From assembly GCA_001941065.1 (NCBI GenBank), contig MSHJ01000005.1, positions 1-64,000 of the forward strand: DNA of 64,000 nucleotides. The letters are read 5' to 3'. Under the pieces are notes generated by a model. The model was given only the letters and a program-made list of their open reading frames with translations. It was not told the DNA's origin and ran no database searches. The position numbers and the translations under genes were made by a program. Source of the DNA: Alistipes sp. Zagget8. GTDB lineage: Bacteria > Bacteroidota > Bacteroidia > Bacteroidales > Rikenellaceae. Every line of letters begins with the position of its first letter. Position 1 is the stretch's first letter. Positions 10,101-18,286 of this stretch are shown here, piece after piece.

Positions 10101-10241
10101 GACAGCTGCTCCGGGGAGGGGTTTACCGTCTGCATCCGAGACTGTGCCGGTGATGCGCCCCGATTGGGCCGCGGCGGACAGCAGGTGCAGGATAAACACA
10201 ACAGAAAGGAGTAGCTTCAGTGAAGTAGAATGTTTACCCAT
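7179..10241 (-). CDS. SusC/RagA-family TonB-linked outer-membrane transporter
   Basis: 1020-residue TonB-dependent transporter. An N-terminal signal peptide (cleavage near SAAAQS) is followed by a carboxypeptidase-regulatory-like domain (about 27-105, GRITGTVSDADGKPLPGA), a TonB-box-like region, the plug with QIRGIGSFGGSDSSPLVLIDG and the hallmark SVLKDAASAAIYGSRAANGV, and a 22-strand-type barrel ending in FGVEIKF with the terminal aromatic residue. It should import a product of the exported phosphatase/diesterase/MBL enzymes encoded around it. It starts 54 bp after the histidine phosphatase gene, with no clear promoter between, so it probably belongs to the long operon. Confidence 0.96.
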   Translation of the reverse strand: MGKHSTSLKLLLSVVFILHLLSAAAQSGRITGTVSDADGKPLPGAAVVVSGTPKGTIADNKGQFTLSVAEGETLVVTFLGFKEKHVKVGRQTALSITLEPDENLLEDVVVVGYDTQKKVNLTGSVSSISTKEFARRPITQLSTALQGIAPGVTVTTAGGAPGADSGNIQIRGIGSFGGSDSSPLVLIDGVEGDLNSVDASQIDQISVLKDAASAAIYGSRAANGVILITTKRADKGKFAVTYRGYVGWQTPVVYPDVVNAEEYMRLSRRASENDGAVSLYTDEYIANYRRNNYLDPDAYPIIDWQDRLMTGNGFTHNHTLNMSAGSERIRVMTSLGYLDQNGIIKNANFKRYNLRNNMDIRLNDRLNFRLDIAATYSRRATNPYQSNIFGFMNSKDPLMLAQWSDGSYAPFTGGTVNPLPMIEQGVGGNNIRQNGTLKASAALEYKPVQWLTLEVKAAPQLTAVKTHRFVDLVEYHSDPYGTVSKTSNAEYNSLDEMVTASWNGYYHATAAAARQFGGHSFKLLLGASYEEYDYYSLGAYRQEFAYPDYEVISAGGDNAFKDNSGSRTQMALGSFFGRINYNFKERYLFEANLRYDGSSRFVRKNRWSAFPSFSAAWRVTEEPFMAAARKTLSEFKIRASYGTLGNQNINSYYPASQLLTISSISAANKIYPIVAQNSLANEDITWETTYMTDIGFDATLWNRLTITADYYHKKTDGILMQLDIPSSIGLGAPYQNAGVVTNDGWEVSVGYNNSWGNFNFGVQANLSDVVNEIVDMKGTYGTSGVIRNQEGSSINSLYLLKCLGVVQTQEQADWMNEKCPQYNQITRPGDLVYEDYNHDNKIDDSDKQIIGSLIPRYTYGLTLNFGWKGINLSAQFQGVGKADAYISGAYTQPCVSGGTFQKAHLDNWTPENPGAKYPRLSYTSDLNKKPSTFWMADASYCRLKNLQLSYTFPSSVTKALRIHGLMVYANATNLFTISNYYDGYDPETAYQGGSQGATTGSIGNNYPLVSTYTFGVEIKF

Positions 10242-10295
10242 TTTGTTCGTTTTTTTGACAGAGGTCGTTAAAACTCTGCTCCGGTTAATAATGCG

Positions 10296-11618
10296 TTAAA
10301 GGTTGTTTGGTTTCTGGTCTTTGTTCAGGATCGCGAAAGCGGTGTCGCACCTCTCCGCGAGGTATTGTTTCAGGTCGTTCCATCCGCACAGTCCGTCCCG
10401 GTCGGTGACGGGGAGCCGCAGCGGCCGTTCGTTGAGGAGCACCCGCACGAGCGGTTCTCCTTCGCCCGCGGCGGGGCGGTAGAATATCCATTGGAGGTTG
10501 CAGGCCATCGGAATCTGCGACACGTCCCATGCACGGGCGATCTCTTCCTGGGTCGCGGCTGCCCCGGTCCATCCGTCGGATTCCATGAGCGTCAGCAGCG
10601 CCATGATACAGCCGTCGTGCCCGAAGCGGAGGTTGGCCGCCGTGCCGTCGGCGATGTCTGTTTCCGCGTCCGTCAGCATTTTATTCAGAATATGGGCGGA
10701 AAGGGCCCAGGTCCGGTCGGAGGTTTCGGCAGCGGGGCCTTTCTCCATGTAGAACGTGTAGGCGTCGCACGCTGCGAGGGTGTAGAGTTCGTCGAGGGTG
10801 AACAGCCGCAGCCAGTCGGTGGCGATGCCGCAGCCCCTGAAATGGATGGCCAGGTAGAAGATGCCCCGTTCGAGGTCGGTGAGGTCGCAGAGCCCTGCGG
10901 CATAGTCCGTGTCGGAGAAAATCCGTGCGGCGAAATGCTCCGCGTCGATCTCCTGCCGGCAGAACGCCTCGAAATCCGGTCGCCACTCCGCTTCCGGGCC
11001 TTTCACCTTCAGGTCGCACTCCGTCGGGATGCCGGAGCCGGCCGAATAGGGGTTGAGCGCGGCGTCCGTGGCGCACGTTATCCGCAGGGAGGGACAGCAT
11101 GCCTGCAACTGTGTGCAGCATGCCTCCATGCTCTCCTGCGTGCGGGAGGTGGCCGATGTCGAAGCCCTCACCGCGGCTCCCCGGCCGAATGCGGACGGAT
11201 ACCGTTCGGCCATCCTCCGGGCGATAGCCCGGTGCTGGGCCGCTCCGATTCCGGTCAGCATGCCGGCCCGGCCTTCGAACTGCGGATAGATTGCGAGAAA
11301 ATCCGCATGGGCTTTTTTACCGGATTTCGTGAGTTTTCCGTCGGCAGCCGCCCTGGAGAGGATGTCGTGGACAAAAACATATTGGGAGTCGCAGAGCAGG
11401 TATCTCGATCCGTGCCGGCCGTAGTGACTGATGTAGAACGGTTCATAGCTCTCCGGCGTGCCGGGAGCCGAGTCGACCGCCTCCGGATAGGGGAGGTATA
11501 CGCCCATCACCCGGTCCGGGATGGGCTGTCCGTCGGCTGTTCGTGGGCCGGGCGAGCAGGAAATCGCCGCCGCGAGGGTGCAGACGAATGCGGAGAGGAG
11601 CAGGACGGCCCGTTTCAT
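10296..11618 (-). CDS. Histidine-type (branch 2) acid phosphatase lipoprotein
   Basis: Exported phosphomonoesterase of 440 residues with a lipoprotein signal (AAAISC, Cys21). The catalytic RHGSRY motif sits at 68-73 and a second motif, FGHDG near residue 340, supplies the proton donor in the HD style of acid phosphatases and phytases (MINPP enzymes have HAE instead). Members act on phytate, inositol phosphates or sugar phosphates; the substrate here cannot be read from sequence. Its ATG overlaps the kinase stop codon by 4 bp (ATGA). Position between cytoplasmic sugar-metabolism genes and SusCD suggests that it dephosphorylates a product to make it transportable. Confidence 0.88.
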   Translation of the reverse strand: MKRAVLLLSAFVCTLAAAISCSPGPRTADGQPIPDRVMGVYLPYPEAVDSAPGTPESYEPFYISHYGRHGSRYLLCDSQYVFVHDILSRAAADGKLTKSGKKAHADFLAIYPQFEGRAGMLTGIGAAQHRAIARRMAERYPSAFGRGAAVRASTSATSRTQESMEACCTQLQACCPSLRITCATDAALNPYSAGSGIPTECDLKVKGPEAEWRPDFEAFCRQEIDAEHFAARIFSDTDYAAGLCDLTDLERGIFYLAIHFRGCGIATDWLRLFTLDELYTLAACDAYTFYMEKGPAAETSDRTWALSAHILNKMLTDAETDIADGTAANLRFGHDGCIMALLTLMESDGWTGAAATQEEIARAWDVSQIPMACNLQWIFYRPAAGEGEPLVRVLLNERPLRLPVTDRDGLCGWNDLKQYLAERCDTAFAILNKDQKPNNL

Positions 11619-12478
11619 TGCGGCCGGGGAATTGCTCCGTGCACCGTGCAGACCTCAGCGGCTGTTTCCACCGCTTTGCGGTGGCATATGGCTACCGGGT
11701 CGCCCTGCAGGAGGGAGGTTATGAAGGCTGCCGTGAACGAATCGCCGGCGCCCACCGTATCGGCGACCTCGACCTGCGGCGTCGGGATGCGGGAGAGAAG
11801 CCCCTCTGCACTATGGATTTCGCTGTAGTCGGCCCCCGCGGTGTAGATGACATACCGCAGGGAGAACGTCCGGATAAGTTCCGCAATCGCCTCCGCACCG
11901 CTCTTTCCGATGCGGAACAGCGATGCGACGAGCGGCAGTTCGTCTTCGTTGAGTTTCAGCACGTCGGCCTGCCGGAGCGAGGCGGTGACGATCTCCCGGC
12001 TGTACCAGTGTTGGCGGATGTTGATGTCGAATACTTTCAGGCTCTCCGGGCGGGTGGCCCCGAGTATTGCGGCGATCGCCCGGCGCGACGCCTCCGACCG
12101 CTGGGCGAGCGAGCCCCAGCAGACGGCGTCGGCCTGTGCCGCGAGTTCGAGGGTCCTGGCGTCCGCCTCCAATGCGTCCCAGGCCACCCCTTCGACAATG
12201 TCGTACCCGGGAATGCCGTTCCCCGAGAGCGTCACGTTGACCCGCCCGGTCGGCAGGGCGTTGCGCTGCACGTATCCGAGGTCGAGACCCGTTCCGGCCA
12301 GCCGGTCGAAAGCCTCCCGCCCGAGGTCGTCGCCGCCGACGGCGCTCACCGGATAACCCTCCGCGCCGAGACGGCCGCACCAGTAGGCGAAATTGACCGG
12401 AGCCCCTCCGAGCTGTCTGCCGCCGGGCAGCATGTCCCAGACAAGTTCTCCGATTCCCATTATTTTAGGTCTGCTCAT
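11615..12478 (-). CDS. PfkB-family carbohydrate kinase (fructokinase-like)
   Basis: Cytoplasmic sugar kinase of 287 residues. The N-terminal GELVWDMLPGG plus LGGAPVNFAYWCGRLG is the PfkB signature 1 region in its fructokinase flavour, and the C-terminal DTVGAGDSFTAAF motif contains the catalytic base Asp and the anion hole. It lies 19 bp downstream of the zinc alcohol dehydrogenase gene. A polyol dehydrogenase followed by a ketose kinase is a familiar pair (polyol to ketose to ketose phosphate), so fructose or another ketose is the likely substrate; this is inference. Confidence 0.9.
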   Translation of the reverse strand: MSRPKIMGIGELVWDMLPGGRQLGGAPVNFAYWCGRLGAEGYPVSAVGGDDLGREAFDRLAGTGLDLGYVQRNALPTGRVNVTLSGNGIPGYDIVEGVAWDALEADARTLELAAQADAVCWGSLAQRSEASRRAIAAILGATRPESLKVFDINIRQHWYSREIVTASLRQADVLKLNEDELPLVASLFRIGKSGAEAIAELIRTFSLRYVIYTAGADYSEIHSAEGLLSRIPTPQVEVADTVGAGDSFTAAFITSLLQGDPVAICHRKAVETAAEVCTVHGAIPRPQ

Positions 12479-12497
12479 AACAGCTGTCGTTTAGGGG

Positions 12498-13532
12498 TTA
12501 TTTTTCGAGGTCTATGATGACCTTCATGCATTTTTCCTGATTTTCGGCGATGAACCGGTAGGCTTCGTCGTACTGTCCGAACGCGAAGCGGTCGGTCACG
12601 AGGGGAGCGAGGGAGACCTTGCCGGAGGCTATCTCCTCCACGGCGGTGAGGTAGTCTTCGTGGCGGTACATCATGGTTCCCGCGAGGATGAGTTCGTGCT
12701 CCCCGAGGAAGAACATGCTGAGGGCCGGGTCTTTGGCGAAAACCGCCACGACGACGATCGTGCTGCCTTTCTCGGCGCACTCCATCAGCGAACGGATGGA
12801 AGACTCCACGCCGGCGACCTCGAATCCCACCTGAAAGCCCTCGTCGCCGAAGACCTCCTTCACACCCTCTTTCAGCGGGGTTTTCGCCACGTTGAGGGTC
12901 TCGGCGATGTCGCATCGGCGGGCTGTTTCCAGCCGGTAGTCGCTTACGTCGGTGATGAGGACCTTGCGTGCCCCGCGTGCGAGTACGAACTGCGCCACGA
13001 GGTTGCCGATCGTGCCGGCCCCGGACACGACCACATTCTTGCCCGTGAGGTCTCCCGCACGCGAGGCGGCGTGCGCCCCTACGGCGGCCGGTTCGATCAT
13101 CGCCCCGTATTCGAGCGAGAAGGTTTCGGGCAGTCGGACGAGCCGGTCTTCCGGAACGATGAAATAGTCCTGCGCGGCTCCGTCGGCCTGGAAAGCCTGC
13201 ACCCGGAGGTTCTCGCAGACGTTGTATTGTCCGCGGCGGCAGGGGGCGCATTGGCCGCAGGCGAGCTGCGGACGGGCCGTCACCTTGTCGCCCGGTTTGC
13301 ATTTGGTGACTTTGGAACCGATGGCCGTGACGATGCCGGAATATTCGTGGCCCTGCACCACGGGGTAGCATGTCGCCGGGTGCTCGCCGTGGTAGGAGTG
13401 AATCTCGCTGCCGCAGATGCCGATTTTTTTGATGCGGATTAGTATTTCGTCCTCACCCAGCCGCTCTGCGGTGAGGTCCGGGACCTCCCGGAATTCGATC
13501 TGTTCCGGGGCGGTCAGTACTGCTTGTCTCAT
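12498..13532 (-). CDS. Zinc-dependent alcohol/polyol dehydrogenase
   Basis: 344-residue medium-chain dehydrogenase. The start at 13532 was chosen over a much longer upstream extension that lies antisense-frame inside the symporter gene; it gives a normal family N-terminus (MRQAVLTAPEQIEF). Catalytic-zinc residues appear in GICGSEIH and GHEYSG, and the structural-zinc quartet in CGQCAPCRRGQYNVC. The Rossmann motif is VVSGAGTIGN. Related enzymes oxidise sorbitol, galactitol, threonine or inositol-type alcohols. The ATG overlaps the symporter stop by 4 bp, so expression is coupled. Substrate is unproven. Confidence 0.92.
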   Translation of the reverse strand: MRQAVLTAPEQIEFREVPDLTAERLGEDEILIRIKKIGICGSEIHSYHGEHPATCYPVVQGHEYSGIVTAIGSKVTKCKPGDKVTARPQLACGQCAPCRRGQYNVCENLRVQAFQADGAAQDYFIVPEDRLVRLPETFSLEYGAMIEPAAVGAHAASRAGDLTGKNVVVSGAGTIGNLVAQFVLARGARKVLITDVSDYRLETARRCDIAETLNVAKTPLKEGVKEVFGDEGFQVGFEVAGVESSIRSLMECAEKGSTIVVVAVFAKDPALSMFFLGEHELILAGTMMYRHEDYLTAVEEIASGKVSLAPLVTDRFAFGQYDEAYRFIAENQEKCMKVIIDLEK

Positions 13533-15139
13533 ATTGCTTGTAGGTTTGTTTTGTTGTCGGATTTGCCGCTGAGGCACACCAGCAGGCTGACGGATACGCC
13601 GATGGGGCACCACCAGGGCCAGGCGAGGAACAGTTCGCGTCCGAAGAGGGCCTCGGTCACGGGGCCGAAGATGTAGGGCTGGAGGAAAAGCACGGTGAGC
13701 AGCCCGAGGACGAGGGCGGCGATGACGCTCCGCGTGTTGCCCCGTTTGGTGAAGAGGGCCGTGATGAACACGCCCATCATCCCGGCGTAGGAGAAGCACA
13801 TCACGCCGGTGGCGAAATCTACCAGGTTGAGCCCGCTGGTCTGCTGCATCACGGCCGTGACGATGGCGAACGAGGTCAGCAGGATACCCATCAGCACCAC
13901 CATCTTGCGCGATGCCGCCATCTGGTCCGCATCGCCGCGGATGGCCTTGCCCCGGCTCTGGCGTATCGGGAGGTAGAGGTCGGAGACGAAACTGCTGGCC
14001 ATGGCGTTGATCGCCGAGTTGAAACTGGAGAGCGCCGCCGCAAGGAGCCCGACCACCATCAGGCCGCGCACGCCCGTGGGGATGCTGTTGCAGATGAACT
14101 GCGGGAAGATGTCGCGGGCGTCGGTGAACACGCCGGCTCCGACGGCTGTGGCCGGGTCGTTGATGTAGCGGACGTACAGCAGGGTTCCTATCAGCAGGAA
14201 TATCAGCACGATGGGTATTGCCAGAAGCTGGGACCACACGAGCGATACGCCGGCTTTCCGGACGCTCTTGCAGGTGAGCTGCCGCTGGACGAATTCGTGG
14301 TCGGTGGAGAATTGGGCCACTTTGAAGAATGCGTATGCGCCGAGTGCGCCGATCAGGTTGTAGGGCACGTCGAACCGGAAACGCGGGTCCACGAGCTGTA
14401 TCTTGCTGCCCGGAATCCAGCCGCTCAGGGTTCCGTCGGCCGCCATCGCATATTCGGGCTGCGCCGGGGCCTTGACCATGCCGTTTTGCAGGGAGGCGAA
14501 TATCTCGGAGAGCGACATCGTGTCGTGGACGGCAAGGAACACGACGATGAGGGCGACGAGTCCGGAGCCGATGACCAGCATGATCTGTATCGCGTCGATG
14601 TAGAGCAGTCCCTTGATGCCGCCGGCCATGGTGTAGATCGTGCTCACGATGCCGAGGATGAGGATGGAGTACATCAGGAACCGAAAGTGTATCGATCCGA
14701 AGATGATGACGCTCACGGCGATCGCCGCGATGAAGAGCCTCGATCCCGAGGTGAACAGTTGTCCGAGGATGAACATCACGCTCGTGGCCCGTTTCGACGT
14801 TTCGCCGAAGCGGTCGCCGATATAGCCGTAGATGGTGATGGTCCTGGAGTTGTAGAGTTTCGGCAGGAAAAGCGCGGCCACCACCACGCCTCCGATCACC
14901 GCTCCCACGCAGCTCATGATGAAGGTGAGGTTGGTGTTGAACCCGAGTTCGGGCGAGCCCACGAACGTACCGGCGCTGATGGACGTGCCCGTGGCGGCGA
15001 ATACCACGAGCCAGGTCGGCATCGATTTCCCGGCGAGGAAATAGTCTTTGAGGTCCTTGTTTTTCTTGGAAAAGGCAAATCCGATGGCGATAAGCCCTCC
15101 CAGGAAGAGCAGGATGATGATCCAGTCTGTTATACTCAT
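13529..15139 (-). CDS. Sodium:solute symporter (SSS family)
   Basis: Inner-membrane transporter of 536 residues with about 13-14 hydrophobic helices. The N-terminal helix and the segment FFLAGKSMPTWLVVFAATGTSISAGTF are typical of the SSS family, where they help form the first sodium/substrate site; GLMVVGLLAAALSSFNSAINAMAS is the family signature later in the chain. SSS members import sugars, polyols, inositol, sialic acid or amino acids with sodium. In this operon it would bring the sugar or polyol released outside into the cytoplasm for the dehydrogenase and kinase encoded downstream. Confidence 0.93.
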   Translation of the reverse strand: MSITDWIIILLFLGGLIAIGFAFSKKNKDLKDYFLAGKSMPTWLVVFAATGTSISAGTFVGSPELGFNTNLTFIMSCVGAVIGGVVVAALFLPKLYNSRTITIYGYIGDRFGETSKRATSVMFILGQLFTSGSRLFIAAIAVSVIIFGSIHFRFLMYSILILGIVSTIYTMAGGIKGLLYIDAIQIMLVIGSGLVALIVVFLAVHDTMSLSEIFASLQNGMVKAPAQPEYAMAADGTLSGWIPGSKIQLVDPRFRFDVPYNLIGALGAYAFFKVAQFSTDHEFVQRQLTCKSVRKAGVSLVWSQLLAIPIVLIFLLIGTLLYVRYINDPATAVGAGVFTDARDIFPQFICNSIPTGVRGLMVVGLLAAALSSFNSAINAMASSFVSDLYLPIRQSRGKAIRGDADQMAASRKMVVLMGILLTSFAIVTAVMQQTSGLNLVDFATGVMCFSYAGMMGVFITALFTKRGNTRSVIAALVLGLLTVLFLQPYIFGPVTEALFGRELFLAWPWWCPIGVSVSLLVCLSGKSDNKTNLQAI

Positions 15140-15163
15140 ATCGTTGGGTTGTGTTTCAGTCGG

Positions 15164-16978
15164 TTAGCACTTTTCGCTGCGGGCAGCGGTGGTGTCGATG
15201 AGCGTATAGACCTGCAGGTAGGGCACGTCGGTCCGGCCGGCTCCCCTGTTCATCAGCTCCCGGAGTTTGTCGAAGGCTTTTTCGTAGATGTCGCGCGGCA
15301 GGAGCCCCTCTTTCTGGCAGACGGAGGCGGCCAGTCCGACGACCTCGCCCATCATCGCCGTGGTGCGCATGACGCGTGTCGTGCCGAGGGCGATGTGGCT
15401 GACGGAGATGTTGCGGCCGGCCATGAACAGATTGTCGAGGTCTTTGGAGTAGAAGCACCGGTAGGGGATCGGGTAGAAATCGAGCGGGCGCAGGCATCCG
15501 CGCGAGAGGAACGGCTCCCTGAAATGTTTGCTGTTTTCGGGGTCCGGTTCGTGGTTGTCGATGTACCAGGAGGTGCTCACACAACCGTCCGGGTAGATGA
15601 CGAAATCGGTGAGGTCCTGCTCCCGGAGCACGAATTCGCCCATGAGGCGGCGGCTTTCGCGCTTCCCGGCCACGTGTGCCATCCAGCCGAGGTAGCTGTT
15701 GGCGTATTCGTCCCTGAACGATGCGTGGTTCTTGATATAGGCCCAGTTGGAATAGGCGACATACATGCCGTAATCGCGGATACGCTCGGCCTGCGCCATC
15801 TGGTCCTCGGTCATTCCCACCTCCCAGTACCACTGGCCGCGGCGCACTTTCTGCACGGTCTCCTCGCTGATCGGAAGACCCCAGTCGATGTCGGGAAACG
15901 GCACGGGCCGGTCCGCTTCGAGGCAGTACCACTGCACGGAGGCTCCGAGGGTGATGTCGTCGGCCGTTTCCGGTGCGGAAGGTTCGTCGTACAGGCTCTT
16001 CGGGTCGCGGCCCATCCGCCATTCCGCCCCGGCGAGCACCCCGAGCGCTCCGTCTCCGGTGCAGTCGGCGAATAGCCGGCCCTTGATCTCGATCGTTTTG
16101 TAATCGTCCACCTGGGTCGCCACGATGGAAGAGATGGTGCGCGGGCCGGACTTGTTGACCCGGGTGACTTTGTAACCGAGGAAAAGGGTGATGTTCTCCT
16201 CCGCGAGGACCGCCTTCAGTTTTTTGTCATCCTCATAGACCTCCGCAGGGCGTGCATTGCCCTTGGTGGCGGGACCGAACTCGTTGAGCAGGTAGCCCAG
16301 CGAAGGATAGTTGCCGATGTTCAGACGGCCTCCGAGACCGACCCGGACCTCGGAGGAGTTGTTGCCTCCGAGCACCTTCCGGTCCTGTACGAGGGCGACT
16401 TTCACCCCTCTCCGTGCCGCCGCGATAGCCGCACACATACCGGCGACTCCGCCGCCTGCGACCACTAATCCGAACGTGCCCTTGTCTTCGGGCCCGGCCG
16501 GCAGCCGCATCAGCCGGCTGCGCAGGGCGAAGAGCGTTTCGAGCGAGTCGTCCGGTCGGTGATCGGTAGCGGTGAGGAGGATCGCGTCGCAGCGTCCGTC
16601 GAATCCCGTCATGTCGTGTAACGTCAGTAGGTGCGTACCTTTGGTCAGGAAGACGCTCCCGCCCGCCTGCCAGTGCCATTCGCTCGCTCCGTCGCCGAAA
16701 AGCGGCTCTGCCTGCCGGTCGTCGATCCGGATGCGGAACACGCCCGGCGTGGGTTTGTCCGACCAGTAGGCGGTCCAGTTACGGGTGCGCACGAAAAGAT
16801 TGTATGTGCCGTCCTGCGGCACGGTGAAGCGTGTCCGGGCGTCGTTCACGGGCTGTCCGAGCCCGTGGGCGATCAGGTAGCTCGACCCCATCTGCTCCAT
16901 AAACTGCGGGTCTGCGATCCAGCCTCCCTTGTCTTCGAAGGTCGATGCTGCCACATAGACCGAATTGTCTGTATTCAT
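15164..16978 (-). CDS. FAD-dependent oxidoreductase with N-terminal beta-sandwich domain
   Basis: First gene of the operon, 604 residues from the ATG at 16978 (a GTG eight codons earlier is possible but less likely). No signal peptide, so the protein appears cytoplasmic. Residues 1 to about 160 look like a carbohydrate-binding-type beta-sandwich (FVRTRNWTAYW..., GTHLLTLHD). A dinucleotide-binding motif VVAGGGVAGMCAAIAAARRG then begins the FAD domain, followed by VQDRKVLGGNNSSEV; FADCTGDGALG and DNLFMAGRNIS occur later. This is the FAD_oxidored type often seen in Bacteroidetes and Planctomycetes catabolic loci, usually without known substrate. I infer oxidation of a sugar or polyol from the context only. 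Confidence 0.88.
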   Translation of the reverse strand: MNTDNSVYVAASTFEDKGGWIADPQFMEQMGSSYLIAHGLGQPVNDARTRFTVPQDGTYNLFVRTRNWTAYWSDKPTPGVFRIRIDDRQAEPLFGDGASEWHWQAGGSVFLTKGTHLLTLHDMTGFDGRCDAILLTATDHRPDDSLETLFALRSRLMRLPAGPEDKGTFGLVVAGGGVAGMCAAIAAARRGVKVALVQDRKVLGGNNSSEVRVGLGGRLNIGNYPSLGYLLNEFGPATKGNARPAEVYEDDKKLKAVLAEENITLFLGYKVTRVNKSGPRTISSIVATQVDDYKTIEIKGRLFADCTGDGALGVLAGAEWRMGRDPKSLYDEPSAPETADDITLGASVQWYCLEADRPVPFPDIDWGLPISEETVQKVRRGQWYWEVGMTEDQMAQAERIRDYGMYVAYSNWAYIKNHASFRDEYANSYLGWMAHVAGKRESRRLMGEFVLREQDLTDFVIYPDGCVSTSWYIDNHEPDPENSKHFREPFLSRGCLRPLDFYPIPYRCFYSKDLDNLFMAGRNISVSHIALGTTRVMRTTAMMGEVVGLAASVCQKEGLLPRDIYEKAFDKLRELMNRGAGRTDVPYLQVYTLIDTTAARSEKC

Positions 16979-17043
16979 GGTTAGTTTGGTTGATTCGGAC
17001 ACTAAATTAACAGAATCGTATTACATTCCCGTTAATTCGTCCC

Positions 17044-17089
17044 CGCAACGATTCCCGCAACCGTTCCCGGCGTCCGCAACCGTTCCCGG
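17044..17089. promoter_or_regulatory. Three LacI-operator-like direct repeats
   Basis: CGCAACGATTCCCG begins at 17044, and CGCAACCGTTCCCG occurs at 17056 and again at 17075. Each resembles a LacI-family operator (CGCAAnCGnTTGCG-like) with a well conserved left half. They sit about 65-110 bp upstream of the first operon gene and within the gap shared with the divergent LacI-type regulator, which is where such a repressor would bind. A weak minus-strand box TTAATTTAG (17001-17009) lies just downstream and could be the -7 element of the operon. Confidence 0.6.
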
Positions 17090-17165
17090 AAAAGGGTCAC
17101 GACATTGAAATTGCAAAACGTCGTAAATTTTTGTACCTTTCAACCACGATAGATGAAGAATCATT

Positions 17166-18175
17166 ATGAGGTATGTGACCATTAAGGATATTGCCAACGC
17201 GCTCGGGATCTCGAAGTCTACGGTTTCCAGGGCCTTGTCGGCTGATTCCAGAAACGTTAGCGGGGAGACGATACGCAAAGTGGTGGAAACGGCGGAGAAG
17301 ATGGGCTACCGGAAAAACGAGATGGCCGTGAACCTGCGCAACCGCAGGGCCAAAACCATCGGCATCGTAGTCCCCGAGGCCGTTACCTCATTCTATCTGC
17401 AATTTACCGCCACCGTGCAGCGTATCCTGCAGCCCTATGGCTACCGGATCATCCTGACGCTTTCGGATGAGGATTTTCTGACCGAGCGTTCGAATTTCGA
17501 GATTTTCGACAGCTACCGGGTCGACGGCATCCTGATCAGTTCGTGTCACCACCGGGCCAATCTCGAATTCTACAACGGATTCATCCGCCGTTGTATCCCG
17601 ATGGTGTTTTTCGACCGCACGGTCGCCGGGCTGGAGTGTTCGAGCGTCAGGAGCGACGATTACCATTCGGCGTTTTTCCTGGTCGAGCACTTATATATAA
17701 AGGGTATCGCCGGATACTGCATCTTGCGGGGCCCGACTATATCCGCAACACCTCCGAACGGCTGCGGGCCTACCGCGACGTGCTGAAAAAACACGGAATC
17801 GACTACCGGCCTGAACTGGTCATTCCGGCGGGGGTGGACGAGAAGGACGGTGCGGAGGCCATGCACCGGATTCTCGATTCGGGCGTGGACTGCAATGCCG
17901 TATTCTGTTTTACCGAATTGCAGGCGTTGGGAGCCAAAAAGGTGTTGCAGGAACGCCATATCGCCATTCCTGCCGATATGGCCATCGCCTGTATGTCGGG
18001 CACGAAACTGGCGACACTCGTGCATCCGGGCATTACGGCGGTCGAACAGCCGTTGGACCGGATGGCGGAAGAGGCGGTCAGGCTGCTGCTTGCGAAAATT
18101 GAAAATCCGATGGCGCCGTCGGAAAACGTGGTGCTTCCGGCGGACATGGTCATACGCTCCTCTACTGAGAAATAG
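17166..18175 (+). pseudogene. LacI-family transcriptional regulator, frameshifted
   Basis: The N-terminal frame (17166-17786) encodes a LacI helix-turn-helix, YVTIKDIANALGISKSTVSR, and the start of the periplasmic-binding-like sensor domain through FLVEHLYIKGIAG. The remainder of the family sequence (KGYRRILHLAGP to VLPADMVIRSSTEK) continues in the -1 frame to 18175. The switch point is near 17690-17705, in CACTTATATATAAAGGG, and one added base would restore a normal protein of about 336 residues. The break may be a genuine mutation in the sequenced strain or a sequencing error. If real, the truncated product keeps the DNA-binding domain but loses most of the effector domain. The gene is divergent from the catabolic operon, the expected place for its regulator. 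Confidence 0.85.
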
Positions 18176-18286
18176 CTGCTTTGCGTCTTGCGGCACACGC
18201 ACCTGAAAGAATGGGGGCGGATAAGGGGGATTTTTAAAATCCGCAAATAATCGCTACTTTGGGGAAAATTGATAATTCTATCTTGT

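Noticed and set aside
17690..17705. Programmed -1 frameshift in the LacI-type gene
   Set aside because: No X XXY YYZ slippery heptamer or downstream stimulatory structure is evident, and LacI regulators are not known to use recoding; mutation or sequencing error is simpler.
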